A stretch of 64,000 nt of DNA from Bog-473 sp963783245 (GTDB lineage: Bacteria > Actinomycetota > Acidimicrobiia > Acidimicrobiales > RAAP-2), in assembly GCA_963783245.1 (NCBI GenBank), contig CAWAMS010000007.1, positions 1 through 64,000 on the forward strand, read 5' to 3'. The notes below the pieces were generated by a model that saw only the letters and a list, made by a program, of their open reading frames with translations, did not search any database and had not been told where the DNA came from. Of this stretch, positions 36,628 through 45,174 are shown piece after piece. The stretch's first letter is position 1. Each line of letters opens with the position of its first letter. The position numbers and the translations under genes were made by a program.

Positions 36628-36941
36628 TGGAGGCCGAAATGCTCAAGGAGCCCGCTGGCCTCGAGCACGCGATAGACGATCGGCGGAACATGGATCAACG
36701 TCACCTCTCCGACGTCGTTTGCCACCTGGACCAGAAGGGCGATTCCTGAGCTGTCCATGAATGTGAGCTTCTCAAGATCGAACGTGACGCGTTCCGGCCC
36801 GGAGGCCAGGTACGGTTCCATACCCGATTTCGTCGCCTCCACGCTCGCCAGATCGAGTTCGCCCGCCAGGTGGATGACCGGAGCGGAGGCGTCCTCCAGG
36901 CTGAGGCTCACCTCGACCAGCGGTCGATCAGCTTTTGGCAT
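36624..36941 (-). CDS. RsbV-like anti-sigma-factor antagonist (STAS)
   Basis: A 105-residue STAS protein. The conserved segment FDLEKLTFMDSSGIALLVQ has the DSSG phosphorylation site at about 63-66; the phosphatase and the kinase encoded next to it would act on this Ser. The N-terminal strand VIHLAGELDLASV is typical. GGAAGG five bases before the ATG at 36941 decides the start over a GTG at 36968. It overlaps the kinase gene by 4 bases and follows the phosphatase gene by about 130 nt. Confidence 0.9.
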   Translation of the reverse strand: MPKADRPLVEVSLSLEDASAPVIHLAGELDLASVEATKSGMEPYLASGPERVTFDLEKLTFMDSSGIALLVQVANDVGEVTLIHVPPIVYRVLEASGLLEHFGLQ

Positions 36942-37072
36942 GGCCGCCTTCCCCCGTCCTTCTCGCAAGGCCCATCGCGTGCAACGATCCGAGCAGTTTC
37001 CACCAAACTACCTGGTGGATCAACGTCTTGCGAGCCATTGCACGCTTCTCAACACCGGCGGGCGAGGCTCAT

Positions 37073-38794
37073 TCAGCTGACCGGATCGAGACGTGCTGTC
37101 CCCGACGCGGCGGCGCCAGCCGGACTCGTCCACCGAAAGGCCAACATTGCCACGTCATCGTCAGATCCGTGGGGTTCCACCGTGTCCAGCAGGCGCGAGA
37201 GGAGACCGTCGACGGTCGGGATGGGGCCGCTCGCAGCACGGACCAACCGTTCGAGTCCCACATCGATGCTCTCGCCACGACGTTCGACCAGCCCGTCGGT
37301 GAAAGCGACGAAGGTCGATCCGCTCGTGAGCTGCAGGGTCGTGACCGCGTAGGAACTCGGGGACACTCCCAGTGGCAGCCCGACTTCGGTGGAAATGAAC
37401 TCGGCCGAGGTGTCGGAGACCCACAGCGGATTCAGGTGGCCCGCGTTGGACAGCGAGATCACCCCCGAGTCGGCATCTCCCACCCCGATGAGCACGGTCG
37501 AGAGGTGCCCGTCCCGATTCACGTTGAGCTGGCGGGAGCACATCCCGAGAACCACGTCGGGGGCGTGCCCTTCAGTGAGATAGGCCCGAATGGTGAAGCG
37601 CAGGCGCGCCATGATCGAGGCGGCATCCACCCCCTTGCCCGAGACGTCACCGACCGCAAACGCGAAATGATGGTCGTCGATGTCGATCAGGCTGAACCAA
37701 TCGCCACCGATCTCCAGACCGTCGGTTCCGGCCAGGTACCGGGACGCAACTTCGAGATTGGGGACGGCAGGATTCCGTTGGGGCAGAAGGGCGCGCTGCA
37801 GGGTCTCTGAGATGGAGCGCTGCTCACCGTAAAGACCATCGAGCTGTTGGTAGAGGGTGGCGATTGTCTCAGCATCGCGTTCGGCACTTCGCCGGCGTCC
37901 GACGAGTTGGTACGTGACAACTGCCGCGCCAAGGGTGAGGAGCGCTCCGCCGATGAGGAATATCCAGGGAAGCACCCCGCCCAGGGTGCCACCCAGGGCG
38001 CCTCGGGGTGCCGTCACGAGGGTGATGCTCGAGTCGCCGAACGGAATGGACGTCCGCACAACATCACCCTGGATCGGCAACTGGGTCACGGGGAGGTCCG
38101 TCGTGGCCAAAGCGGATGGCTCGGTGGTGGCTCCGAGGTAGGTCGCGAAGTTCAGATCGGAGAATGCGGAACCCTTTTCGACCGGAACCACACGATCGGC
38201 CGGGATAGCACGCTCGGCATAGACGGCGATCGTGGGATCACCCGGGTCGGCAATGGCGTACCCGACCCTTCGGGGGTTCAAGGTCGGCACAGGAGTGACC
38301 ACGATCGAAGGGCTCTTGCTTGCCTTGCTGAGAAAGGACCTGGCTTTCGATGAATCGGGGGACATCAGGGGTTTGGCCCCCACCACCGAGACTGGGAGCC
38401 AGGTGGTGCCGTCTGCCCGCAACAGCACAGCCGAAACGAAGGGGAGGTCCGGGCCGACCAGGGTCGACACGAACTTGTCGAATTGTTGCACATCGCCCCC
38501 CGTGGCGTTCTCGATCTCCAGCGTCGTCTCGAGCGGGTCTTTGAGGCTCAAGATCGATGCGCTGAGGAGGGCACTGGCCTGCCGGGTTTGGACCTCCAAC
38601 AAACTGTGTTCGTTGTGGCGATTCAGCGTCCACGCCGTCCAGGACGCCGCCAAGGTGATCAGCAAACCCACGACGACCACGATCGCGGTTGCTCTGACCG
38701 GAGCAAGAGTCCCCTCTCGACTGCCGGCCGTGAGGGGTGTCCGCACTCTTGCCGTGGAGCCGAGTGTCCCGTTTGGCGCTGCGACTCCGGTCAT
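37073..38794 (-). CDS. Membrane PP2C/SpoIIE-type phosphatase with extracellular sensor (RsbU-like)
   Basis: About 573 residues. One membrane segment near 35-57, an extracytoplasmic region of about 215 residues with a Cache-like character, a second membrane segment near 274-298, a short coiled linker with the segment SISETLQRALLPQ, then the PP2C domain: GGDWFSLIDID (about 363), GDVSGKGVDAA (about 382), FTDGLVERRGE and GSDDDVAML. The metal-binding Asp residues are present. It should dephosphorylate the STAS antagonist encoded downstream in response to an outside signal. The ATG at 38794 is set by GGGAGGAC immediately upstream. Confidence 0.92.
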   Translation of the reverse strand: MTGVAAPNGTLGSTARVRTPLTAGSREGTLAPVRATAIVVVVGLLITLAASWTAWTLNRHNEHSLLEVQTRQASALLSASILSLKDPLETTLEIENATGGDVQQFDKFVSTLVGPDLPFVSAVLLRADGTTWLPVSVVGAKPLMSPDSSKARSFLSKASKSPSIVVTPVPTLNPRRVGYAIADPGDPTIAVYAERAIPADRVVPVEKGSAFSDLNFATYLGATTEPSALATTDLPVTQLPIQGDVVRTSIPFGDSSITLVTAPRGALGGTLGGVLPWIFLIGGALLTLGAAVVTYQLVGRRRSAERDAETIATLYQQLDGLYGEQRSISETLQRALLPQRNPAVPNLEVASRYLAGTDGLEIGGDWFSLIDIDDHHFAFAVGDVSGKGVDAASIMARLRFTIRAYLTEGHAPDVVLGMCSRQLNVNRDGHLSTVLIGVGDADSGVISLSNAGHLNPLWVSDTSAEFISTEVGLPLGVSPSSYAVTTLQLTSGSTFVAFTDGLVERRGESIDVGLERLVRAASGPIPTVDGLLSRLLDTVEPHGSDDDVAMLAFRWTSPAGAAASGTARLDPVS

Positions 38795-38995
38795 TGTCCT
38801 CCCGTGGTCAATCTGGGGTCCGGCTCCCTTCACCCCGGACGCGGATGGCCCGACATGCTCGCACCCTCGTGGCCCTACGGGCAACACGGACCTCCTTCGC
38901 GCGGACGAGGTCGCACGCGCACCGGCTGAACCGCTCATCTCGTGGCAACCCGGAATAGATATCCAGGTCAGGAGGATGGACCCTCCAGTGGCCGG

Positions 38996-40354
38996 TCAGT
39001 CGGCGGGTCCGACGCCGCCCACGATCCGGGCTAAGTCGACGATTGTGCTTCGTGAGACGACGTGCACGGCACGCGCCGCGGGCGACCGCCCGACGCCATG
39101 GCGGGGCAGGCGCACCAGAAGTGCTCCAGGCAATGCTTCGAACACGAGCGGGGGATCCATTGTCATCGCTTCACCGTCGATCCCGATGTCGACGGGCTCA
39201 TTCGCGTCAATCTGAAATCGCGGGGTCGTCCACTCGATCCAACCCGGGTAGCGCCGGACCTGTCCGGCGAGGTCGAGTGTGATGAATCGCGCCGCGGCGG
39301 TGGCATCATCGATGGTTGCCCCGGCGACGCCGAGGGCACCCGAATCGAGCCGCTCGCGAGTGCCGAGACCTGAGAATCGCTGGAGCTCGTAGGGGTTGTT
39401 CGAGACGAGGATGACGTCCGCAGTTTCGTGCAGGCTTCCGTCAGGACCGCGAAACCGCAGATCGAGGCCGGGGGCACCCGGTCCCAGAAGGTCCGGGAGC
39501 ATGGCAGCTGCCGTCTGACGTTTCGCGTCGCGGTACTCGGGCGACTGAACGATTTTCGCGTAGAGGCCGAGGGTCGCGTTGTTGACGAAGACCCGGCCGT
39601 TGACGGTCGCCAAGTCCACGCGGTGCTCGACACCGTCTGCAAAGGCATCGAGAGCACCGACGACGTCATCGCGGTTCAACCCGAGGTCGAGTGCGAAATG
39701 ATTTCTCGTACCGGCTGGAACCACCACGTAGGGAAGACCGTGACGCGCAGCGACCGAGGCGACGAGCGCCTGTGAACCATCGCCTCCCGCCATCCCGAGA
39801 ACATCGGCGCCCCGGGCAACCGCGTCCTCGGCCAGCTGAAGCAGGTCGTCCCCCGGGTGCAGGACGATCGGCTCGATCCCCCGCTGTGTGCACTCGTCGA
39901 CGAGGTGAAACCGCTCAGCCTTCCCGCCGCCTGACTTCAAGTTCATTATCAGGGCCGGCCGCGCGGCCGGTGGGGAACCTTCACGGGAGCCGCTTGCCGA
40001 CCGCGCCCCCCGATCCACCTTGCCCAGTGCGAACCGCGCTGCACCCGCTGACAACAGCACCAGGACCACGATGGCGGCGATGCGGCCCAGGCTGAGGTCG
40101 GCCCACACGAAGCCTCCCACCAGCAGCCCACACCCGATGATGACCAACGAAGCCGCGACGAACCGGATAACCCCTCGCCTGGTGAGGAGGTCCCATGAGC
40201 CCACGATTGCCACGATCAGCCCGACGAGGATCATGACCGTCTGCCCGAAATTGATGACGCTCCCGACGACAAGGACGACCACCGCTCCGGCGAGAGCGGC
40301 CAGGGCGATGAGTCCCGAGAGTCGCTCGGAGATCTTCGGTTTGTGATCAGTCAT
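38996..40354 (-). CDS. Diacylglycerol kinase / lipid kinase-like protein with membrane N-terminus
   Basis: About 452 residues. The N-terminal third has four hydrophobic helices (residues about 14-110), and the remainder is a DAGK-catalytic fold: LIMNLKSGGGKAERF, the nucleotide loop GMAGGDGSQALVASVA (GGDGS near 190-194), VVPAGTRNHFALDLGL and FVNNATLGLYAKIV. The combination of a membrane part with a lipid-kinase domain suggests phosphorylation of a lipid head group. The ATG at 40354 overlaps the sulP stop (ATGACTGA), giving coupled translation. Upstream in-frame starts give no better ribosome binding site. Confidence 0.87.
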   Translation of the reverse strand: MTDHKPKISERLSGLIALAALAGAVVVLVVGSVINFGQTVMILVGLIVAIVGSWDLLTRRGVIRFVAASLVIIGCGLLVGGFVWADLSLGRIAAIVVLVLLSAGAARFALGKVDRGARSASGSREGSPPAARPALIMNLKSGGGKAERFHLVDECTQRGIEPIVLHPGDDLLQLAEDAVARGADVLGMAGGDGSQALVASVAARHGLPYVVVPAGTRNHFALDLGLNRDDVVGALDAFADGVEHRVDLATVNGRVFVNNATLGLYAKIVQSPEYRDAKRQTAAAMLPDLLGPGAPGLDLRFRGPDGSLHETADVILVSNNPYELQRFSGLGTRERLDSGALGVAGATIDDATAAARFITLDLAGQVRRYPGWIEWTTPRFQIDANEPVDIGIDGEAMTMDPPLVFEALPGALLVRLPRHGVGRSPAARAVHVVSRSTIVDLARIVGGVGPAD

Positions 40355-42071
40355 CGATTCCGGCCCTTTCATCCGACCCTTCGGGTCTCTTGTCACCCAC
40401 GAGTGGTGACCTGGGGAAGGCTGCAATAGCTGCCTCGATCGTCGGAAAGAAATGCGTCGGATCGATCGTCCGGGTCAATTCGTAGCGCTCGATTTTCGCT
40501 CGCACGGGATGTTTGATCTCGGCGAACACAAGGGATATTCCCTGACGATTGAGTGCCTCATCGAGGTCTTCGAGCATGTCGGCAGCCGTCGTATCGACGT
40601 CAGTGATGGGCTCGGCGGCCACCACGATCCAGCGCGGACGCGGTTCCGTCGCAGCGAGGGCTCGGATCTGTTCGCGGAAGGATCGAGTGTTGGCGAAGAA
40701 AAGCGGGGCATCGAATCGGAAGATGACCAGTCCGTCGATCTGCTCAGCTTCGGGATGGGAACGGAGATCGTGATATCCAGGGATGCCGTCCACTCGTCCG
40801 AGACGCGTGCTGTACGGCCACCACGATCGGCGGAAGACATTGAGGATGGAGAGCCCTACTGCGATGCCGATTCCCGGAAGCACGCCGAGGAGCGCCACTC
40901 CCATGAAAGCCGCGATCGACAAGGCGAATTCAGTTCGGCGAACTTCCCAGAGTCGTCGCAACCCCTGGAGGTCGGCCAGCGAGTACGCCGCCGCCATGAC
41001 GACCGCGGCCAGGGTGGGCTGGGGGAGGTTTCTGAACAGTCCCGGGAGAGCCACCAGCATGACCACAATCAGTGCGGCGCCGACGAGTCCGCTGACCTGC
41101 GTCTTCGCTCCCGACTGTTCCGCCACGGCTGTCCGCGATCCACTGGTGCTCACGGGGAACCCCTGGAACAACCCTGCGGCGACGTTCGCCGCGCCGATGC
41201 CGATCATCTCCTGGTTGGCCTGCACCTCGTCCCCACTCCGAGCAGCGAAGGCCGAAGCGGTTGAGATGGTGTCGGTAAGGGCGACGAGTGAGATCCCGAG
41301 TGCGCCCGCAACGAGCAATCCGACGTCCGATACTGAGACGCGGGGAATCGTGAACGGGGGAAATCCCCGTGGAAGCGTGCCCACCAGCGCAACACCATGG
41401 TTGGCCAGGTCGAACAGGACCGCCGCACCAATCGAGAGCACTACTGCGACGAGGACGCCCGGAATTCTCGGCAGCCAGCGCTGGAGCACGAGGATCACGA
41501 TGAGCCCGAAGACGCCCACGCTTACCGCGGCCAGGACGGCATCGCCGGATTGGAGCCCCTCAACGAATCCCCTGATGTCCCCGATCAGCGTGTCGGACTT
41601 CACCGAGAAGCCGAACAGCTTCGGAAGCTGACCCACCAGAATGGTGAGCGCAAGGCCTGTCATGTAGCCGATCTGGGTCGGTTTGGAGAGCAAGTCGGCC
41701 ACGAATCCCAGCCTCGCCACTCCCGCCAGGATCATCGTGGCGCCCACCAGAATGGCCAGCATCGATGCGAGGGCTACGGCGCGAGCACTACTTCCATCTG
41801 CCCCGACCAGGGGGAGGATGGTGGCCGCGATCATGGGTCCGAGCGACGAATCGGGCCCGAGCACCAAAATCCGAGAGGGTCCGAGCAAGGCGTACCCGGC
41901 AAGGCAGAGGACCGACGTGTAGAGACCCGTGATCGCAGGTAGACCGGCCAACTCGGCGTAGGCCATGCCCTGTGGAACCAGGATCGCGGTGAGCACGAGG
42001 CCCGCCACCACGTCCTTCGCAAGCCAGCGTTTCTTGTAGGTCGCCACCATCCGCAACCCGGGCACGCGCAT
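40347..42071 (-). CDS. SulP-family anion transporter with STAS domain (second copy)
   Basis: About 574 residues. The membrane core starts KDVVAGLVLTAILVPQGMAYAELAG, a classic SulP signature, with GPDSSLGPMIAATIL following. A STAS domain (from DGLVIFRFDAPLFFANT to DLDEALNRQGISLVFAEI) ends the protein. It is only distantly like the copy at 34-35.7 kb. Start uncertain: ATG 42071 or the TTG at 42077, which sits at better spacing from GGAGGAG. The gene overlaps the lipid kinase and is divergent from the PAP2 gene. Confidence 0.9.
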   Translation of the reverse strand: MRVPGLRMVATYKKRWLAKDVVAGLVLTAILVPQGMAYAELAGLPAITGLYTSVLCLAGYALLGPSRILVLGPDSSLGPMIAATILPLVGADGSSARAVALASMLAILVGATMILAGVARLGFVADLLSKPTQIGYMTGLALTILVGQLPKLFGFSVKSDTLIGDIRGFVEGLQSGDAVLAAVSVGVFGLIVILVLQRWLPRIPGVLVAVVLSIGAAVLFDLANHGVALVGTLPRGFPPFTIPRVSVSDVGLLVAGALGISLVALTDTISTASAFAARSGDEVQANQEMIGIGAANVAAGLFQGFPVSTSGSRTAVAEQSGAKTQVSGLVGAALIVVMLVALPGLFRNLPQPTLAAVVMAAAYSLADLQGLRRLWEVRRTEFALSIAAFMGVALLGVLPGIGIAVGLSILNVFRRSWWPYSTRLGRVDGIPGYHDLRSHPEAEQIDGLVIFRFDAPLFFANTRSFREQIRALAATEPRPRWIVVAAEPITDVDTTAADMLEDLDEALNRQGISLVFAEIKHPVRAKIERYELTRTIDPTHFFPTIEAAIAAFPRSPLVGDKRPEGSDERAGIDD

Positions 42072-42155
42072 CAACAATGTCCGACTCCTCCCGACCCAGT
42101 CTGACCCGTGTCGCTTTCCTGGCGACCGATTGTCCCGCATAGGAGGATGGGATGC

Positions 42156-42743
42156 GTGGCCGACGACCCGGAGCCCCGAGAGGCCCTCCACAGGCTGTTG
42201 CAGGACCTCTCTCGGGTGGACCATGCCATCTACCGAGCCGTGGCTTCCACGCCGACACCGGCGCTCGACGCACCCTTGCGACGTCTGTCCAATGCCGCCA
42301 ATCGCTCCCTCATCTGGGTGGTGGCGGCGGGACTACTGGCCCTTTTCGGAGGCCGCCGCGGTAGGCGAGCCGCTGTCGCTGGGCTCACATCGATCGCCAT
42401 TTCGTCGGCCGCGGTAAACGTTCCTCTGAAGAGACTCTCCTCGAGAGAGCGCCCGGACCGGGTCGCCGCTGGTGTCGTTTTCTCCCGTCAGACACGCATG
42501 CCTGAGTCCGCTTCGTTCCCCTCGGGACATTCGGCCTCCGGCTTCGCATTCGCCACCGCTGTCGGGCACCAGGTGCCCGTCCTCTCCTTTCCTCTCGAAG
42601 TGCTGGCCGCCGCCGTCGCGTATTCGCGTGTCCATTCCGGGGTCCACTATCCGGGTGACGCGATCGTCGGCTCTCTCGCCGGCGCCGTGGTGGGGCTCAT
42701 GGTCGGCGCACGGTTCAGCCGACGAGGTTCAGTGAAGCCGTAG
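42156..42743 (+). CDS. PAP2-family phosphatase
   Basis: A 195-residue membrane protein. The three PAP2 motifs are PLKRLSSRERPDR, SFPSGHSASGFAF and SRVHSGVHYPGD, with the catalytic His residues. A roughly 40-residue charged N-terminus (EALHRLLQDLSRVDHAIYRA) precedes the first hydrophobic segment. Lipid phosphate or undecaprenyl diphosphate is the likely substrate. The GTG at 42156 lies 9 nt after AGGAGG; upstream in-frame starts are not supported. It faces the lipid kinase/sulP unit across 84 nt. Confidence 0.88.
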   Translation: MADDPEPREALHRLLQDLSRVDHAIYRAVASTPTPALDAPLRRLSNAANRSLIWVVAAGLLALFGGRRGRRAAVAGLTSIAISSAAVNVPLKRLSSRERPDRVAAGVVFSRQTRMPESASFPSGHSASGFAFATAVGHQVPVLSFPLEVLAAAVAYSRVHSGVHYPGDAIVGSLAGAVVGLMVGARFSRRGSVKP

Positions 42744-42780
42744 GCGCCCGACCCCCCACCTCCTGACGGCCGACGGCGGC

Positions 42781-42812
42781 GTGGGCGTGCGGCGTGGGCG
42801 TGGGCGTGGGCG
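42781..42812 (+). repeat. GTGGGC repeats with four G3 tracts
   Basis: GTGGGC-like hexamers in tandem give G3 tracts at 42783, 42796, 42802 and 42808 with loops of 10, 3 and 3 bases, a G-quadruplex-compatible arrangement on the coding strand. It lies 20 nt before the exonuclease start, where a ribosome binding site would be expected; none is seen. Confidence 0.65.
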
Positions 42813-42831
42813 CAGCTGACAGACTGCCCCC

Positions 42832-43716
42832 ATGGACGTCCATCTCGTAGACGGGACCTACGAGCTCTTTCGGCACTTCTTCGGTCAGCCCCCACGCAAA
42901 GCCGACGACGGGAGCGAAGTCGGTGCGGCACGCGGCGTGGTGACAACCGTCGTGAGCATGCTGGGAAACGGGGCCACGCATGTCGGGGTGGCCACGGATC
43001 ACGTCATCGAGTCGTTTCGCAACGAGCTTTGGCCGGGCTACAAGACGGGTGCCGGCATCGATCCCACGCTGCGCGCGCAGTTCGACATTCTGGAGACTGC
43101 ACTCGGGGCGCTCGGCGTCGGGCTCTGGCCAATGGTCGAGCTCGAGGCCGACGACGCACTGGCCTCGGCGGCACACGTCGCGGCAGAGGACCCCGACGTG
43201 GGGCGGGTCATCATCTGCACGCCCGACAAGGACCTCGCTCAGTGTGTCGTCGGAGATCGGGTCGTGCAGCTCGATCGCCGGACCGGGAAGGTCAGCAACG
43301 AGGACCAGGTCTGGGAGAAGTTCGGCGTGGCTCCCCGGTCCATCCCCGACTGGCTCGCCCTCGTGGGCGACTCCGCCGACGGGTTCCCCGGCTTGGCCGG
43401 GTGGGGCAAACGTTCGGCGTCGCTGGTGTTGGCCCACTACGGGCAGCTCGACCAGATTCCGGACAAGGTCGCCGAGTGGGATCCCACGGTGCGCCAAGCC
43501 GTGCGCAGCGCCGCCAAATTGGCCGAACGACTCGCAGGCGAGCGCGCGTTGGCAGAGCTCTTCTGTGAGCTGGCCACCCTGCGGGTCGATCCTGCCCTCC
43601 TCGAAGACGTCTCGTCGTTGGCGTGGCGCGGCCCGACAGCCGACTTCGAGGATGTCTGCCGTCACTTCAGGGACATGGCGCTGGCCGACCGGGTGGCAGC
43701 ACTGGCGGAGCGCTGA
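42832..43716 (+). CDS. 5'-3' exonuclease (FEN / PolI N-domain family)
   Basis: A 294-residue stand-alone nuclease resembling the N-terminal domain of DNA polymerase I. Seen: HLVDGTYELFRHFF, FRNELWPGYKTG, the acidic cluster ELEADDALASAA, ICTPDKDLAQCV, and a helix-hairpin-helix region LVGDSADGFPGLAGWGKRSAS. These supply metal-binding Asp/Glu residues. It may process RNA primers or flaps. No clear ribosome binding site precedes the ATG; the G-rich repeat sits there instead. Confidence 0.88.
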   Translation: MDVHLVDGTYELFRHFFGQPPRKADDGSEVGAARGVVTTVVSMLGNGATHVGVATDHVIESFRNELWPGYKTGAGIDPTLRAQFDILETALGALGVGLWPMVELEADDALASAAHVAAEDPDVGRVIICTPDKDLAQCVVGDRVVQLDRRTGKVSNEDQVWEKFGVAPRSIPDWLALVGDSADGFPGLAGWGKRSASLVLAHYGQLDQIPDKVAEWDPTVRQAVRSAAKLAERLAGERALAELFCELATLRVDPALLEDVSSLAWRGPTADFEDVCRHFRDMALADRVAALAER

Positions 43717-43742
43717 CGTTCGGCCGGTCGTAGGATGCGCGG

Positions 43743-44363
43743 ATGGTGGCACCGATCCTCGCCCAGCAGGAACGGGGGACCATCTGCGATCTGTTCGACG
43801 AGCTCGGCCCCGACGCGCCGACCCTGTGCGAGGGCTGGGTTACGGGCGATCTCGCAGCGCACCTCGTCGTCCGTGAACGACGGCCTGACAGTGGGCCCGG
43901 GATCGTGTGGCCACCATTGGCGGGCTACACGGACAAGGTCCGGCGATCGGTCAGGGATCGCACCACGTGGACCAAGCTGGTCGAGAAGGTGCGTCACGGT
44001 CCCCCCCTGCTGCTGCGACCATTCGACGGGCCGATGAACACCGTCGAGTACTTCATCCACGTCGAAGATGTCCGTCGGGCCCAGCCCCTCTGGGAGCCCC
44101 GCCCTCTTCCCGGAGGATTGGCCGACGCGCTCTGGGCCCGGGTCGGGCCCGGCGGCATGGCCAAGAAGGTTCCGGCCACCGTCGTGATCAGCTCCCCCGG
44201 ACAGCCGGACAAGGTGGCCGGCACCGGGCCTCGGCTGGAGGTGCACGGCGATCCGGGTGAGCTGACAATGTTCGGATCGGGACGCCAGGCCGCAACCAGG
44301 GTGGAGATCACCGGCGACGCCGACCTGGCGCATCAGCTACGCACCGCGGCTCTGGGGATCTGA
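43743..44363 (+). CDS. TIGR03085-type metal-binding protein (mycothiol isomerase-like)
   Basis: A 206-residue protein. The N-terminal DinB-like helix bundle reads LCDLFDELGPDAPTLCEGW-like (here ICDLFDELG, TLCEGW), then GDLAAHLVVRERRPDSGPG with the His that binds metal. FIHVEDVRRAQPLWEPR and the C-terminal domain with VVISSPGQPDKV are typical of the TIGR03085 family, which is confined largely to Actinobacteria. A thiol-dependent isomerase or transferase role is likely but unproven. It starts 26 nt after the exonuclease stop on the same strand. Confidence 0.85.
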   Translation: MVAPILAQQERGTICDLFDELGPDAPTLCEGWVTGDLAAHLVVRERRPDSGPGIVWPPLAGYTDKVRRSVRDRTTWTKLVEKVRHGPPLLLRPFDGPMNTVEYFIHVEDVRRAQPLWEPRPLPGGLADALWARVGPGGMAKKVPATVVISSPGQPDKVAGTGPRLEVHGDPGELTMFGSGRQAATRVEITGDADLAHQLRTAALGI

Positions 44364-44430
44364 GATTGATCGAGGCCGATCGTCGCCGGCCGACCTACAG
44401 TGAGATTTTCCAGTTCCCGGAGGTAGAGCG

Positions 44431-45174
44431 TTGCCCGACGTCACTGGCGATCCGAACCGGTTCGCGCAGGAACTGTTCACCTCCCTCCCCGGGCGCTACG
44501 ACCGGTTGGCCGAACTCCTGTCCATGGGACAGAACGGCCGATGGCGCAGAGCCATGGTCGATCACATCGTGCCCTCCTCCCCCCGCAGGGTTCTCGACGT
44601 GGCGTCAGGGACGGCCGGTGTCGCTCTCCAGCTCGCGGCACGCAGCGGAGCCGACGTCATCGGCGTCGACCTGACGATCGGCATGCTGGCCCAGGGCCAC
44701 AAGAATGTGGAGGCCGCCGGGATGGCCCGACGCGTGCAACTGGTAGCTGGCCGGGCCGAACAACTGCCTTTCCCGGACCAGTCGTTCGACGCACTGACCT
44801 TCACCTACCTGTTGCGCTACGTCGACGACCCGCAGGCCACGTTGTCCGAGCTCGCCCGCGTCGTCAAACCGGGTGGGGCCGTGGCCAGCCTCGAGTTCTT
44901 CGTTCCCCCGAGCGCCTTCTGGCGGTTCTGGTGGGTCCTCTACACGCGGCTCATCCTTCCAGCGGGCGGATGGTTGACCGGAGGACGCGAATGGTTCACG
45001 GTGGGAAAGTTCCTCGGCCCGAACATTTCGGGCCACTACCGGAAGTACCCGCTGTCGTGGACGGAAGACGCGTGGCGCCGTGCCGGATTCGAGCAGGTCG
45101 GCGCGCGTGTGATGAGCCTCGGCGGGGGTCTCGTGATGTGGGGAACGCGGAGCGGTGGACCCGCCGAAGGCTGA
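44431..45174 (+). CDS. Demethylmenaquinone methyltransferase-like (MenG/UbiE) enzyme
   Basis: A 247-residue SAM methyltransferase. Motif I is VLDVASGTAGVALQLA, followed by GVDLTIGMLAQG and the characteristic GRAEQLPFPDQSFDALTFTYLLRYV. FFVPPSAFWRFWWVLYTRLILP and HYRKYPLSWTEDAW are close to UbiE/MenG enzymes, which methylate the quinone ring. The TTG start at 44431 has CGGAGG seven bases upstream. A UbiA-like gene overlaps its last 20 bases. The gene could provide the quinone used by NDH-2 and bd oxidase. Confidence 0.85.
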   Translation: MPDVTGDPNRFAQELFTSLPGRYDRLAELLSMGQNGRWRRAMVDHIVPSSPRRVLDVASGTAGVALQLAARSGADVIGVDLTIGMLAQGHKNVEAAGMARRVQLVAGRAEQLPFPDQSFDALTFTYLLRYVDDPQATLSELARVVKPGGAVASLEFFVPPSAFWRFWWVLYTRLILPAGGWLTGGREWFTVGKFLGPNISGHYRKYPLSWTEDAWRRAGFEQVGARVMSLGGGLVMWGTRSGGPAEG

